This document shows positions 25,001 to 38,940 of a DNA stretch of 64,000 nucleotides, piece by piece. Origin of the DNA: Theocolax elegans (Eukaryota; Arthropoda; Insecta; Hymenoptera; Cerocephalidae); assembly GCA_026168455.1 (NCBI GenBank), contig CM047425.1, positions 89,097,580-89,161,579 on the forward strand, read 5' to 3'. Under the pieces are notes generated by a model that saw nothing but the letters and a program-made list of their open reading frames with translations, was not told where the DNA came from and ran no database searches. The translations under genes were made by a program, and so were the position numbers. Each line of letters starts with the position of its first letter. Within the stretch, counting starts at the first letter, position 1.

Positions 25001-26246
25001 AAATCAATTGTAATTTGCAAGTTTTTTTAAAACAACTAAAATACAAATTTAGATCGCGTCTATAGTATTAAACATTAATTGATATTTATGCATTGTTTTA
25101 TGCGTTGTTTCATGAATTTACTTATTTCAAAGAATAAAATTTTAAATACTATAATTGTAATAAAGAATAATGAATAGGTATATTATAAGCATACTAAACT
25201 TCATTTGTAAGAAATTTTCGGTCACATTGTTCGGGTCAGGTGAACAAAATGTCATATATGTATTTATATATTTATATATTAGTGTGTGTATATACAAACA
25301 GCAACGGCACTAATTAGGATAGATCAGACCTTATTGGCACGTAAGAAGTGTAAGTTTTCTTAATGTTTTATATCATATTTTATGAATAAAATTTCGTTTG
25401 TTATACCTTTGCCAAACGTTCGTAACAACAAATATTTGGCGCTGATAGGAGTAATATTATTATTCAAAACAATAAAGTACTGAATTTTTTTGTATCGTTT
25501 GAAACTAATATTTTAATTTAAATTTTAAGTGTGTATTTATTTTTTCATAGTGTATAATTTCTTATCTTTTTTTTTATTAAAAGCAATTAAACGCCTACAG
25601 AAGTTATTTTGCTTAATTTCTTATCTAGTACAAAAGATCATTTTGTTCAATTACATTTTTTGTTAGTCATGTGTAAAAATTCTTAACATGTAACTTAGAT
25701 TAATTCTGGAATTATGTACGACTTTTAAATACTTCTTCCCATAATCAAATTTAGATAGAACTATAAATATCCTGTGTAATTTACATACATTTATAGTTAA
25801 CACAATTTTTGCGAGAATGCTGAATATTGCTAAAACTGAACATATATGTTTTAACATATAAATAAAAGTTTCTTTCTTGACAAACGACTAACCGATTATG
25901 AAAAATACTTAAAACCGTCACTCAAGTGTAACACAAGTGTAACATAAGTATTGAAATTTATAGTTGTAAAATTTTCCGTGTACCTTATATTTCCGTTCAT
26001 TTTGACCTTAACAATGAAAATTAATTAATTACTTTATTACGCCGTTAATAAAGTATAAAAACATGTTTAATTTTTTGTGTTCATTTTTTACTGTTCATAA
26101 GCTAATCAAAAGTATATTTTTTAATATCGCAAACGTTTAATTCTTACTTAAATATTTTCACAGGTATTCGCAAGTAAAAATGATTAAAAAAATGTAATAC
26201 TTCATTATCAAGTGATCCATATTTATTAAAGTACTGTATATCACAT
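22030..26246. other. AT-rich intergenic desert between Mp20 and RalGAPB
   Basis: No reading frame with family features and no transposon end recognised. The sequence is strongly AT-rich throughout. Confidence 0.45.
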
Positions 26247-26252
26247 TTTATT
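26247..26252 (-). terminator. Polyadenylation signal of the RalGAPB gene
   Basis: AATAAA on the minus strand, 18 bases beyond the stop codon at 26270. A very short 3' UTR would follow from its use; longer forms cannot be excluded. Confidence 0.5.
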
Positions 26253-26269
26253 TATAATAAATATATATT

Positions 26270-29200
26270 TTACATCTGAGTACTATTAAATAACAAAGTT
26301 AACAATTCGGGTTGTTGTAAATTGCGCTTGTACTTTTGAACCATTTCCTGAATTTTCAATCGTCTTCTTACATGTGGAGGATGATAACTGAAAAAATAAT
26401 TCATAGTATATTATTATTATTACTTTTCTTATTCTTATTAATTTAGATTATCGTATTAGCAAGGTGAAGAATTACAGTTATAAATTTATAGTTAAATCAA
26501 TATTTTTAAATGTATAACAATTTTATTACACGATGTTTTTAAAGAAAAGCAGTGTATCGATATCAATAAAAAACTAAAAAATTTATTTATATAGTAACTC
26601 TTCGTTATATATTTTTCCATCATGCATTACTGATTCGTCACTTAGTATCTAGAATTGAAGAAATCGTTCGAACCATTACTAAATAATTTTTTGTTACTTC
26701 GTTAACATTAACTTACTTGATATTATATAATTACTTAACATATGTATATCAATTACAATGATCAATAATCTTTCAACGTTTATACCTGTCGTTATCTAGT
26801 CGTTTTCTTCTGCCGATATTTAGCGCAGTTTGTCGAACCAATGAGCCAAGGGCTCTCCTTGATACAACCATTCCATCGATAAGTGGCGTAGCGAGATTCA
26901 TTCGTGAGCTTGGACCCTGCAGTTTCACTCGCATCAGTCCACTTGCAAGTGCTTGCAGGTATATAACGTGTACATCACACGCTTGTACTGCGCGTGAATG
27001 ATCCAAACCCGTGTGCGTATAAGGCAAAAGTCCAGCTACAAATGCATATTCGAAATAATTAAACATAATTTACATTTAACTGTTGATTTTGTAAATTAAT
27101 TAATCTTCAATATTTTGATGAAAAATGAATTATTATTAATTTAATAAAAGTATATTAAGAATTGTATGTATTTAAAACATAATAGTTTTATATTGAAACT
27201 AACAAATATAGCAAAATAAGCTAAAGTTGTAACAATTCTACAACAATCTAAAATGTAATAGAATTGAGTGCAAAAGTTTATAAAATTAATTACATATAGG
27301 AAGTTGTGCGCAGTCCTCCAGACTTTCTAACCACACGACCATGATTTTCGTGTCAGTTTGCGCTGGTAACGAGTGTTTGGTCACTCTTCGTGGTTTTATT
27401 GGCTCGGTTTGTGACGATCCAACAGACGATAAATTCATATTAGCTGCCTGTTTTTCTAAATCAAGAGACATTGCACGAGTTTGTCCTGTGACTGCTGGAG
27501 ACATTGCAAATGCATGAGCACTATTTGAGCTTACGCATCTCTCGAACCAAACTATTGAAATTAAATGATTTAATTATTAAAATATTTAACAAAACTTGTT
27601 GTGAACAAGAAAACAAGAAAACAAGAAATTGTGAATATTATAACAAAAACCATAATAAAAAATCTACATTTTAATTTCGTTTATCGAACTGTAATGCTTA
27701 TAAATTCATTCTACTATTTAAGAAAACTAAAAGACTATAAAATCTAAGTATATTTACGAATTTACTTTTAATGTTGGGATTAAATATAAGTAGATTCTTT
27801 AATCATTTCTTCATTCATAGTTTAAATAAATTCTTACCATTATTCGTTTCACTATAATTCCCATCATTAATTGGTTCTGGAGCTGTATTAGCAGACAAAG
27901 TTGGAACAACAAAGGCTACTTCAGAACTAACGTCTGCCCAGTACAAAACTTGTGTACTACCATTGTATAGAGATCCACCGTGCTCATTCTCTTCGGGCTG
28001 GCTTTCAGTGGTAGTGGATGTTGTTGAACGCCAGGAAGTTTGCACATGGCCGGTCCAACCAGCATGAGAAGATACTGATACCGGCCAACCTAATGAGGTT
28101 AAAAATTCCAGAAAATTCGGTGATACGTTACTCTCGTGCAACTGAAAATTGAAATGGTAACCACTTAATATAATATATATTTTAATATAATTTACTTAAG
28201 TAGTATCAATTGAATCGTAAGAGCGATTAATTGGTCTTGGAGTACAATATATTTAAAAATAAATACTGTGTATTAAAGTTTTAGTTCATAATTTTACCAC
28301 TTTTAATTTAAAACAGTTAATTTATATAACAATTTTAAATGAAAACATACCACGTTTGAAAGAATCATTTCAGGAGAATACTGTCCAGATTTAACATAAA
28401 AAACATGCACAGTATCACAGGTCCTTGCACTTATATGATCTAGATTTTCTAGATCTGCAGAAAATCCAGATAAAGTAGGATCTAAGGCAATAAGGCCGCC
28501 ATTGCTAGAACTTAATTCGTTGCGAATATTTGATTCGAGATTCAAGAAACCAAAATGACTCAAAAATAAACGAGCAGTTTGAAATTCGTGACAGATCTTG
28601 GGTGGCGAACACTCAGTCATTTTCTCCGAAGAAACTCGGTTAACATTCTCCTCGTTGACCTTAGCGTCACTGCTAATTGCATAGTCGAGCAATTGATGCA
28701 GAATCTTGTGCTCGCTTTTTATTACATCGTTCTCATTCATAACCGCTTCCAGACTCGGTATCGATTCGTCTCTGTCAACATAAAGGTTAATATTTTCATA
28801 TGACATTAGAATATAAATTAAATATGATGATGCTAGTAATATAAATTAGTAGCTAATTAAATATACATTATTTTATTTTACTATCTTAAAATGAATATTT
28901 TATATAATAAATGTAAATGTTAGATAATAATTCTGTCGAACAAAATAGAACTGACAAATAATGATGTTTTTGTAATATTTAATATTCTAATATTTCAAAT
29001 TCATTAAAAAGTAACACATGAAAATAGAAAAGTAAAATAACTTGCATTCTCTTACACTTTGCAATGCGGTATCTTGTCAACGTTATCTGGAAAAAAGCGA
29101 GGTTTATAATCAACAGATGGTTGACTTTCTTGCAAAGGTAATGGTCTGCCTGGATTTGTATTAGAACTTCGGACGATCGAACGATGTCTCGGTAAATGCC

Positions 29201-32200
29201 TGAGCTGCATCGTCCAAGCATGACGGCCAAAAGGACCACGAATTAAAACCGTGACAGTAGGTTGAGGATCCTGATCATTCCCTAGCGGTTCTTCTAGCAA
29301 TGCGAGCATTGTAGCATTGTCTGCTACGAAATAACGGAATCGCTCGACAGCCGTTTCTCGTGGCACTTGTCCTCCAGGCCAACTGTTGCAATGACGTAAA
29401 AGCGATACCTCGTCCAGGAGAGAGGACAACGACTCTGCTCCGCAAACGCTTGGAAAATAGCCAACCTGTCAACCAATTATTCATTTATCCAAAATTCTGA
29501 TTGTTTTCAATTTCGTGAATATTTCGATTATTCAATGAAAAGATAAAGTATTTGTTATTAACGGGATATCGGATCCAAGTTACAGGGATCTACACCTTTT
29601 ACACATAAGAATTATATTGGAAATAATTATTTAAAAATCTGAAAAAATTTAAGTATAGTGTTTAAAACATGCCTAAGGGCATGGCGTTCAAGATTTTTTC
29701 AAAAATTTATTCTTTTGTTTATAAAAAAATATTAAAAATGACCATTTTCTGAGTCCCCTTAATTTTTTAAAATAATAAGATAATATATCATACCTGCTCG
29801 AGAATTATCGTAAGTAAAGCATCAGCTGCATCTCTAACACGCATCGATGCTGGTTTTAGCTCCTTCTCATCTTTCATTTTTATTGGTTCACCAGGTTTTC
29901 CAATAGATTTCGATCCTGAGATACCTAATTCCACCACTTCAAGAACAGTTGCTAGACATTCTTTATCCTGTATATGAATTTCAAATATAAAAATTAGATT
30001 TATTTACTCTACAATTACTGAATTATAAAAATAATAAATAATAAACAAATAAATTTGTTTACAATGAATTTAATATTGTTTGAATGTACAAAACATTAAT
30101 TTTTGTAAATTAAAAATATATTTATTGTAATTTAAATGATTTTTACCTGTAATAGTTGAGGATGCGCTGTTAGCCATGTAGTTAGACAGGCAAAAGCAGC
30201 AACAATGGACGAATGGAGATCTTTAGAATGTGCTGGTGGCGGTCGCCAGCATTGGTAAGCTATGTAATCGCATAGCCATTTCACTGCCCTTTTACACTCT
30301 AAGGCATCTAAAGAAAAGAGAAGTTAAATTAAAGTAGTATTTATTTTTTACTTGCAACACACTTCTTTAATTCAGTTACAAAATTATATAGATAGTACAA
30401 CATATTGCTAAAAAATGTTTGAAAGCTTTTTTATATGAAAAAATAGTAATATTTAAAATGATTATAATACAGATGTATTATATTCTTTTGACTTTTGCAT
30501 ATTTATGTAAGAAAAAAACAAGCACAATATTTGATACTCAAAACAGCTTTGCAAACCTGTCAGTTTCCTTGCTGCTTGACAACACATTAAACAATTAAAC
30601 AATGATCTTCATAACAACATATATTTATTTTATTAATTACCTGTTTCACGTATTCGCGTTCTTGCCAAACCAGATAGCATTTCAAGAGCTGCTAATGAAA
30701 TATTCAGATCTGCTTTCCAGGAAGAAATTAATCGATGACACACCAAATAAGTAGCTCGTACAAATAGTGCATGAGCTGAGTCTGTAACAATTATTACTAA
30801 ATATTAGAAATAATAAATTTTTAAATTATTTACACATATATAACGAAAGTGTTAAGATTTTTAATTTACTTTAAAATATTTTAATATATTACGTAAAAAA
30901 GACGTTATTCAAAAAAGTAGATGGTTTACAAGTGTATAATGTATTCTATCAAGAAAGTTTCTGAAAACAAAGTTTTTAATCTAAAGTATTAAATAAAATA
31001 TATAAATTGTGATAAAGTTGAATAATACAAAAACTACACTCCTGTGTGTAGTTATAACAATTTAATTAAATTAACTTGATTATACTATACCCTTATTGTA
31101 CATGTAATATAGCAAATCTGTAAGCACGAGTACAAAAATTGTGAAATACAAAATTCAATTAGCAAAGTTCAGCGTGAGAGATGAAAGTAAGCAAAAACAC
31201 AACTAAATAAAATCGTATGCGAAATATTTACCGAAAGAAATACTTTCTTCTTGGAGCATAGCAATATCAGATGCATCGCCTAGAGAGCGCAGATCACTGG
31301 ATATGCTTATCTGACTGGTTGTATCGCTGGTGCAGACTACCGAGTGATCATATACTTAGACCAATAGCAGAATGGAGAGAATGCACAATGGAAAAACAAA
31401 TCAAGGAAAAAAATATAACAACAAAAATCAGATGCCAACCAAATGCAAAACAAAACAACGTGTGCATAATCATATATTAGCAAAAAAAATGTTCATTATC
31501 CCTTATTTCAGTGGCACACGACATTCTTGATTTACTTCTAAAGAATAAGTTTATTTTTGTTTCTCTATAGATCTTATTATAATAAAAGATTGATTTAAAT
31601 TAAATGGAAAGAAATTATTTGCATTAATTTTAGTAGTTTTCAAAAACTAAAATAATTATTAACAATATTCCTGGTATACATTTTTTTGTAAGTTTTCTAT
31701 CACTTGTAAACTATTGTTTTTAAAAAAAAATTAAAATCTTTTTCTTTAGAAGCTAATTTTTTGACCTTTTCTTAACTCATTATAAATAATAACTTATTTT
31801 TGCTTAAGCGTATACCAATATAATGCATATTGAAAATATAAACAAATGATGCAGCTAATTTAAGCTTTAAATCCACAATATGATAATGAAAAATTGAGCA
31901 AATATGAATAAAGTGAAATGATTGCAAATTGAAATGGAATTAATTATTATTACCGGATGATAATAAGTTAGTAGTTGTTTCATTGGATATTGTACTATCT
32001 GGTTGAGTCACTTGTTCTGCTTCTTCTGCAGCTGCTGAATCTTGTACACTTAACAATAAACCACCTGAAATATATGATTGTTAGGCAACAATTTTTAATA
32101 TGTATTAAATACGCATATTTTTTTACCTAAAAGCATGTGAGTATTCTGTGGATCCACTTCTACTTGTAATGCATTAATTAACAGATTCATCAGTTTTGGC

Positions 32201-35200
32201 TTCAATTGTGCAAAAGTAATAGGAATTTTATCTTGACCAATTGAGGATGTAGTGGGTATTTCTTTAATTTGAAGATTCTAAATATAAACATATTTTTTTA
32301 TAATTTTTTATAAAAGAAAGTAATTTTATGCTAGTTGAAATGTTGTACACTTATACACAACTAATAATTTATTTACCTGAAAATGGAGCGGAAGCGATAA
32401 CATAGATAATAAAAGATGAATGGAAGATCTGCGTAATTCTACTTTAGATACTGAATTTGATTTAAGTCTTAAATCTTTTTCTGGAAGTACAACTTCCAAT
32501 GCAGAAAGTACTGCTGGCACAAGAACTTGAACTCCATCTAAATCAAGTCGAAATAGATCTGCCGAGTTAGATAAAATACTTGCAAGAGTTTCCCCACATT
32601 CTTTCACCTAAAATATTATTGTGTATCATTCTTATACATGTTTCACACATATAGGTATACACATATATTAGAATACATACTTCAGAAAATCTGTTAACTT
32701 TTAATCCATGGTTCATTGCTTGATAAAATCTGGCTAAATAAGCTGGCAATATTTCTTCTCCAGTTTTCTTGGCACAGAATATTCTACAAAGAGTTCCCAT
32801 AGCTTCTGCTCTACCAGATTCATATCGATCTATACTAAGAGAAGGCGGTATTTCTCCAATACTTTCTTGCAATGAACTAGGACCGTCAACAAGAACTGAT
32901 GATGGACGTTTGGGTGCATTATTTGGTTCTAAAAATATTTAAATTTGTAATAATGATTATTTCTTTTCAATTTAAAGAATAGTTTTCATTTTGTAGTTTT
33001 ATTATTACTTACGAGGTAAATTTTGGGACCAGCCATCTGTACCTATAAATGCTGCTTCAAAAAGCCATTCTCCAAAAAGATGAAGTATACTATTGCACTT
33101 TGGTCGCCCTGATGCCAAAGGAGGTCTAACATCTTGATTTAATGACACTACAGCTGAAATAAATTTGTGTGATAAAAAAATGATTTTTGGGCAGACAAAA
33201 AAATGAATAAATTATGTTAAATAGGAAATTATTACATGTTTGCTACAAGAATTTAAAAACTTATAAGTTTTAAACCTGATAAACTTTGTAATTGAAATAG
33301 TAATGTCCTAAGTTTTGTATGAATATTACACTAACAATTTAAAATTCTTTACCAATATATTAATGTCAGTTATAAGTTTTAATTTTTATACTATTGAATA
33401 TATTGAATGCAAACACTCAAATCTTACATGTTGTACTCGATGTAGAGGAAGGACCTGAATTGGTACTCATCAATGGTGTACTGGTAACTCTACTAGTTGT
33501 CAATCCTATAAGGGATGCTTTTGGAATTCCTGGAAAAATAAGATAATCTATAAAAACTTAAACATTTTTAACACTGATATTCACCTCACCATTAAACACA
33601 AAATAATATTCTGATGAACATAAAATTATACTAATTTATACTAAGGGTATCTTGTGCAACAAGAAAAGGAGAGGGAAGAACGAAAAATGAAAACAGATAG
33701 AAGAAAAATTAAGAACAAACAATGCATTTCGGTATTATGAATACCCTTAGTAACTGCAGAAGGAGTGACGCTGAAACTTTTGGCGAGTCTGCGTTGAGTA
33801 GGAGGTGTAGGTGAAGGATGCGGTTGATCCTTCATGATACTCCTTTCACTGCCAATACTCGTGGAACCGCTACCAGGAATATTCGTTCCTGAAACGTTGC
33901 TGCCGAGTCCAGAACTCGTAACGCAGCACTCTTCCCAGCAGCATGCTTGAGAAATACCTGTAAAAGACGGTTTATTCACGCTGCCAGCACCACCACCTAT
34001 CGTTAGGTTCTCTCGTATTTCTGTTTCCCCACATCGTTACAAACCTAAGTTTACACATAATTCTAAATTTTGATGATTGGTAATTAAGAAGCTGAGAATC
34101 TTGTAAATTTCTATGATTTGTAGACTATGAATATGTTTTATAACCGTTGTAAATTACTAATGATTAGTAAGTTAGTTAGAACTATTAATTTTAAATATTC
34201 AACTGTGAAAAATAGATATTTTCATATATAATAATAATAATATTCAATTTAGGTATCTTGAAAGAACTTTAACTACAATACTTCTATAAATCAACATTCT
34301 TCTATTTTTTTATCAGCTGTATTTTAATTAATATTATTGCTTAAATGTATTTTATATTATTTTTTTCATTTGTTAAGTTTAGAAAAATTAATACCTTTCT
34401 ACAGTTATTAAAGTAAAGTGAAAGATTTTCAGCATTCTTTATGTGAAGTAATTATCATATACTCAATAGATTTTCAATTGAACTGTTAAACTAAAATATT
34501 TATTAGTATTATTACATATTGGAAACTGAGAATACAAGTACTTATTTAGAATATACAAGTTACAAATACAAATTGTTTAATTGTAGTATATATATGTACA
34601 CATATTGCTTAGTTGTGTAAGCATTACGAAAAGGATAAGCCACATGCTCGTGCTCTTCACAGAGAGTCAGAGTAGTCACAGTAGTATATAGTATGTAATG
34701 ATTAAAGTTTAGTGTAGTGTGCCATTAATACATAGTTTGTTAATCAAATCTTACACATACCTAAAAATGCATCAACTTGTCCAGCAATGCCTTTTATTGC
34801 TTTGAGGAATATATAAGGTAACTGCTGCAAACATGGATGCTGACAGGGATCAACAACGTTAGGACTGGCAATAGCATATCTTAAAAAAGCTTGAGTCTGT
34901 GATATTACAGCTGGACGGCATAAGTCAACAGGATCTCCTATTGTACGTAATAATCTATACCATGCTTGAGCAACAGCTTCATTGGGCATAGTACTGGACA
35001 CTAATTGTGAATCTTCTTCACCTATTTATATTTTATTTAAGTAGAATTGAGTACATTGATTTAGATAAATAAAAATACTGTTAATATATTTGTTAATTTA
35101 CGCACTTATTTTTAATTCAGGAAACATAGGTCCATACATAATGTGTAGCAGTCGAGCTGTAAGTGCAAGGCATACACGATTCCATTGTTCAATTAAAGAC

Positions 35201-36310
35201 AGTCTGTGGCGCCATCGTAAGCATGATTCCCTTAAAGTTCTCCATAATGGAGGTGAAGGAAAATTGCGTTCACATGCAACCAACCAAACCTTTTAATTAC
35301 AAAATATTTAGAAAGTTACAAAGAACATTAAAATTAATTTTTTTAAATTATTTAATGTTTAACAATTTAACAAACCTCTAAGAGAACTCCTAAAACCCTT
35401 TCACATAATTGTTCTCCTGTATCTTCTCTTATTGCTGGTGGTGCTAATAAAGCATCATTAATACCAATTAAAAACAAAAGTAAACTTTCCCATGTCTCTC
35501 TTTCTAATGTAGCAGAACTTCTAGCCACTTGTTGCAATGTTCGTAATACTCTATGACATAATACTGCTTGCTTGTTGATTGTATCAGCTCCTGTAATATA
35601 TCAAATACTGTTAATAAAAGTTATGCATTTGAAATCTTCATGCTTTCTAACATGCTTAAAGATAGTAAGTGTTACCCAAATCCTGGTATAAAAATGGCCA
35701 GACTATGAAAAAAAGAAGTATTTTTAACTTCTTTAAATTAATATTAGTGTATTTGTTATTGTGTACAACCAAACAGTATGTAATAAGAACAATGAGAAAA
35801 ATTACTTTTTGTATGACATTATTTTAGATTTATTATTTGTTAAATTTTTCTCAAAGTTCATAGTATGTTAATAGTACATGTAAAAATACAAATAATAAAA
35901 TTACCTTCTCCTTTTCTAGGTACAAAAAGATTGTGAAAATGACCAATGATTTTTCTTGCATAATAATTTGGATCATCAGTAATTGGTTTTGGTACTGATA
36001 TTTTAGGGGATGTATATAATGCTGAAAGCCATTCGCAATATACATTAACGCAGTCTCTGACAGTATCGTGTTCAGTCAAAGGTAACGAAAGTCCAAAACA
36101 AATAACTTCCATACACCATTGTACTTCTTTGTCCGTGATAAGAGGACTTGGTTCCGCTGGCTGAGCAATGCCAAGATTAGTTGCCAATTGACGAACTATG
36201 GACAGTGTTACTTCCCTTCCAACCCCAGGAGCAAATTTTTCAAGAACACTTTGGCTATCTTCTGATCCTTGTTGGATCAGTATACTCAGAGATGCCCACT
36301 CTGAGTACAT
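26270..36310 (-). CDS. RalGAPB: Ral GTPase-activating protein subunit beta
   Basis: 21 coding exons keep one frame: 36310-35905, 35590-35376, 35289-35106, 35021-34761, 33957-33745, 33529-33428, 33153-33013, 32928-32681, 32607-32377, 32277-32127, 32064-31954, 31336-31232, 30781-30641, 30307-30147, 29967-29794, 29465-29056, 28771-28351, 28141-27838, 27551-27294, 27035-26786, 26387-26270; about 1,534 aa (human 1,494). Diagnostic blocks: MYSEWASL start, [83 protein letters not shown] and [20 protein letters not shown] near the end. The C-terminal third (about 1085-1500) is the Rap/Ran-GAP-like region. Beta is the obligate, non-catalytic partner of RalGAP alpha in the cytosolic complex that turns off Ral; this role comes from the mammalian family. 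The 5' UTR is interrupted by an intron (acceptor before 36325). The acceptor of the twelfth exon is ambiguous (31336 or 31354). A MITE sits in the intron at 29558-29762. Confidence 0.95.
29558..29762 (+). mobile_element. TTAA-bounded MITE, copy 2 (205 bp, internally deleted)
   Basis: Starts TTAACGGGATATCGGATCC and ends TTCTGAGTCCCCTTAA, with the shared aaacatgcctaagggcatgg block. Compared with the ~390-bp copies it lacks the middle segment, and the right end has lost gacat. It lies in the RalGAPB intron between exons 29967-29794 and 29465-29056, ending 31 bases from the donor of exon 29794, and does not touch splice sites. Confidence 0.7.
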
Positions 36311-36325
36311 GTTGTCTCCTACGTC

Positions 36326-36830
36326 CTGAAATATAATTAACTTATGAATTTTGTACATATTCAATAATGTTGATACAATTGCCATCTAATTTATTATTTT
36401 TCATAATATCAATAGTTTACGTTTTTTATTTATTTAATAACTTATTATAACTATCAATATCTTGATATTCTGAAAAAAAAAAACCGAGTATATACACGTA
36501 GGCGTCAAAGTTATTTAGACGTAAAATTTTCCCACGTATATAAACAAAGCTGGTATAGGTAAAAATGTAAGTAAATAAAAATAAAATATCATTATAAATA
36601 CCTTAAGATTAACGCGATTGAAAACGCCTAAATTCATAGATTAACATCTGGCTTGGCAGCTAAAGTTTTTTAACCATAATTGGAGTCTATGATTTTGACA
36701 CTTAGCTTTCGCTACGTCTTCCCATTCATCGCATGCACGTTCCCAGTTCCCACACACTCGCACATAACATAGAACAGAACTTCCACTTGTCTTTGCATAT
36801 ATTGCACACATATATATACGACATACGGCA
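36326..36830 (-). other. RalGAPB 5' UTR intron and probable noncoding first exon
   Basis: An acceptor (TTTCAG) ends at 36326, so exon 2 begins at 36325 with 15 untranslated bases. A donor-like GT at 36601-36600 (CTTAAG|GTATTT) would close a noncoding first exon running from about 36830 to 36602. The transcription start is not precisely placed, and no clear TATA element is seen. Confidence 0.4.
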
Positions 36831-37664
36831 TACCGCTGCTATATTTCTCACGAGAAAATTTACCAGCAGTGACGGGTCAAGTAACTTTAGACTTTAAAGT
36901 CGCGTCACTCTCAAACTTTCCAGTCACTCGACACTCGGAGAATACTCTGCGGATACTGTTAAAATCATTTTCTTCTTTACCTTTAAAATTTGAATTGTTC
37001 GTATATTTGCATATTTGTGTATATTTTTATGGGTTTCAGATATCAAGCTATGTCCCAAATGTTTATATAGTATGAACTATTAAATGTCATAAATGAACCT
37101 ATGCATGAATGAAAGGTAAAAATTGTAACCAGATCCAATGACCAAAATTTGCATTATTAGTCAATTTTATTTTTATAAACTATACCTATGTTTTCATGAA
37201 AATGACAAAGCTATATTTTTATCTTTGAATGTCAGTTAAAAATTATAAAAAAGTTAAATTCCACCCAACTGTGTGTACAATGTCATTACTCCTATATCTA
37301 TATATATATATACATATGGTATCGTATTTTGTTGTATACCGCGTCCGGCGTCCTCTACATCATGTAAATACAAGATTATTCTCTCACGTGTGCGATGTTA
37401 TTAAAAATAAAATGCGGTAAAATACCAAATGATTTCAATTCATCATATTAAATAGTACTTTATTTACTCACTTTAAATACTTAATTTATCATTCAATCAT
37501 TTTTAGGCATTATTTAAAATATAAAATATTGATAATGTTAGGTTATTATTTTTAATTGTGAATAATAAATATTTTAAATATTTACAATATTTCTATTTCA
37601 GATACCTTATAAGTTGAATTTTTAATAAGTATTCAAAAATTTCAAGAAATAATTTGTATTTATT
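36831..37664. promoter_or_regulatory. Divergent intergenic region between RalGAPB and Rrp41
   Basis: About 0.8 kb separating two housekeeping-type genes transcribed away from each other, so it probably holds both promoters. A TTTCAG at 37596-37601 could be the acceptor of a 5' UTR intron for Rrp41. No TATA element stands out. Confidence 0.35.
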
Positions 37665-38710
37665 ATGGATTCAGCAACTGATATTTCACTTGGTGGTCTT
37701 AGATCTGATGGAAGAAGACCACTTGAATTAAGACAAATTAAATTACGCTTGGGAGTTTTTAGTCAAGCTGATGGAAGTGCATATTTAGAACAAGGAAAAA
37801 CGAAAATATTAGCTACAGTTTATGGGCCACATCAAGTTAGTTTTATAACTGATCTTTAACATTTACTATTAAAAAATATAATAATTATTTGTTTTAATTT
37901 TAATTTGAAATCAAATATCAACTTATTAAATTGCTAATAATACAGAGCTAAATCTAGAATATGAAATAAATAAAATGTTGCAGCCAAGAGGTAAAGCGGG
38001 TAGCAGTAATACAAAAGCTGTTAAAGGTATTGTAAACTGTCAGTTCAGCACAGCAGTATTTAGTTTTGGTGCTGGAGCAAGGAAAAAGAAACCTCGAGGA
38101 GATAGGAAATCGATAGAGCGATCACAACAGTTACGACATGCTATGGAAGCAATAATAAATTTAGAATTGTTTGCTAAATCTCAAATAGATGTATATGTAG
38201 AAGTTCTGCAAATTGATGGAAGTGATTTTTGTGTAGCTGTAAATGCTGCAACACTTGCCTTAATAGATGCTGGTATACCCATTAAGGTATATAATAGTTA
38301 TATTATTTAATAGTTAAATTTAAATTTGTTGAAATTACAAAGATATTGAATTTTGTTAATATTTTTATAAGGATTATGCAATTGGATGTACAATCACAAT
38401 GGCAGATAAGTTACTAGGAGATGATGATGAAAGAGGACAAGAAACTCCAATTCTTGATGTTAATTGGGTTGAAGAATGTTCTCCAGGAGTGACTTTATCA
38501 GTTATTGCTCTTCCAAAAATAGTTGACGAAACTGAGACGAAAAGTTCTATAATAATGTGTCACGGAGCAGGGCAAAGGTTACATCTCTCTAAACTTGAAC
38601 AAATGAGATTACGAGCTCTTCAAGGTTGCAAAGATATTAGAACTATTTTAGATCAGGCAGTTAAAGATCATTTACAAGTATTTGTTGCTCCTAGTGTTAC
38701 AGATAAATAA
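37665..38710 (+). CDS. Ski6: Exosome complex component RRP41 (EXOSC4 / Ski6)
   Basis: Three exons, 37665-37835, 37984-38286 and 38372-38710, each phase 0 at the junctions, encode 270 residues. The RNase PH fold is clear: LRSDGRRPLELRQIKLRLGV, then ADGSAYLEQGKTKILATVYG, DRKSIERSQQLRHAMEAII, SQIDVYVEVLQIDGSDF and NAATLALIDAGIPIK, followed by the DYAIGCTITMADKL strand region and a C-terminal helix (KDIRTILDQAVKDHL). RRP41 pairs with RRP45 in the six-subunit RNase PH ring of the RNA exosome, in nucleus and cytoplasm; in animals the ring is structural rather than catalytic. Exon 2 must start at 37984 (after TTGCAG), because using the upstream ag at 37946 would introduce stops. The protein is about 25 residues longer than the human one, mainly from a Gly/Ser/Lys-containing loop after YGPHQ and a loop near residue 200. 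Confidence 0.95.
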
Positions 38711-38940
38711 GTTAATAAATGAAACTGTTCAAATGAATAATTTCCAATTTCCTTTAACTTGTTAATATTTTCCTTTATAAAATTTTAGATTTTTTATAAA
38801 AATATATACAAAAAATGTGTTAACTCAAAAAATGGAAGTGACTTCCTCATTGTAAATTACATTATTATAAAGTATTATTCACTTATATTAACTCTTAATA
38901 ATAATAATTCAATCTGATAAATTTGTAATAATTTCAATTT
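38711..38940. terminator. Convergent 3' ends of Rrp41 and HADHB
   Basis: Only 230 bases separate the two stop codons, so the 3' UTRs must be short or overlap. AATAAA occurs on the plus strand at 38714-38719, immediately after the Rrp41 stop. No canonical AATAAA is obvious for the HADHB side; AATAAT variants occur. Confidence 0.4.
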
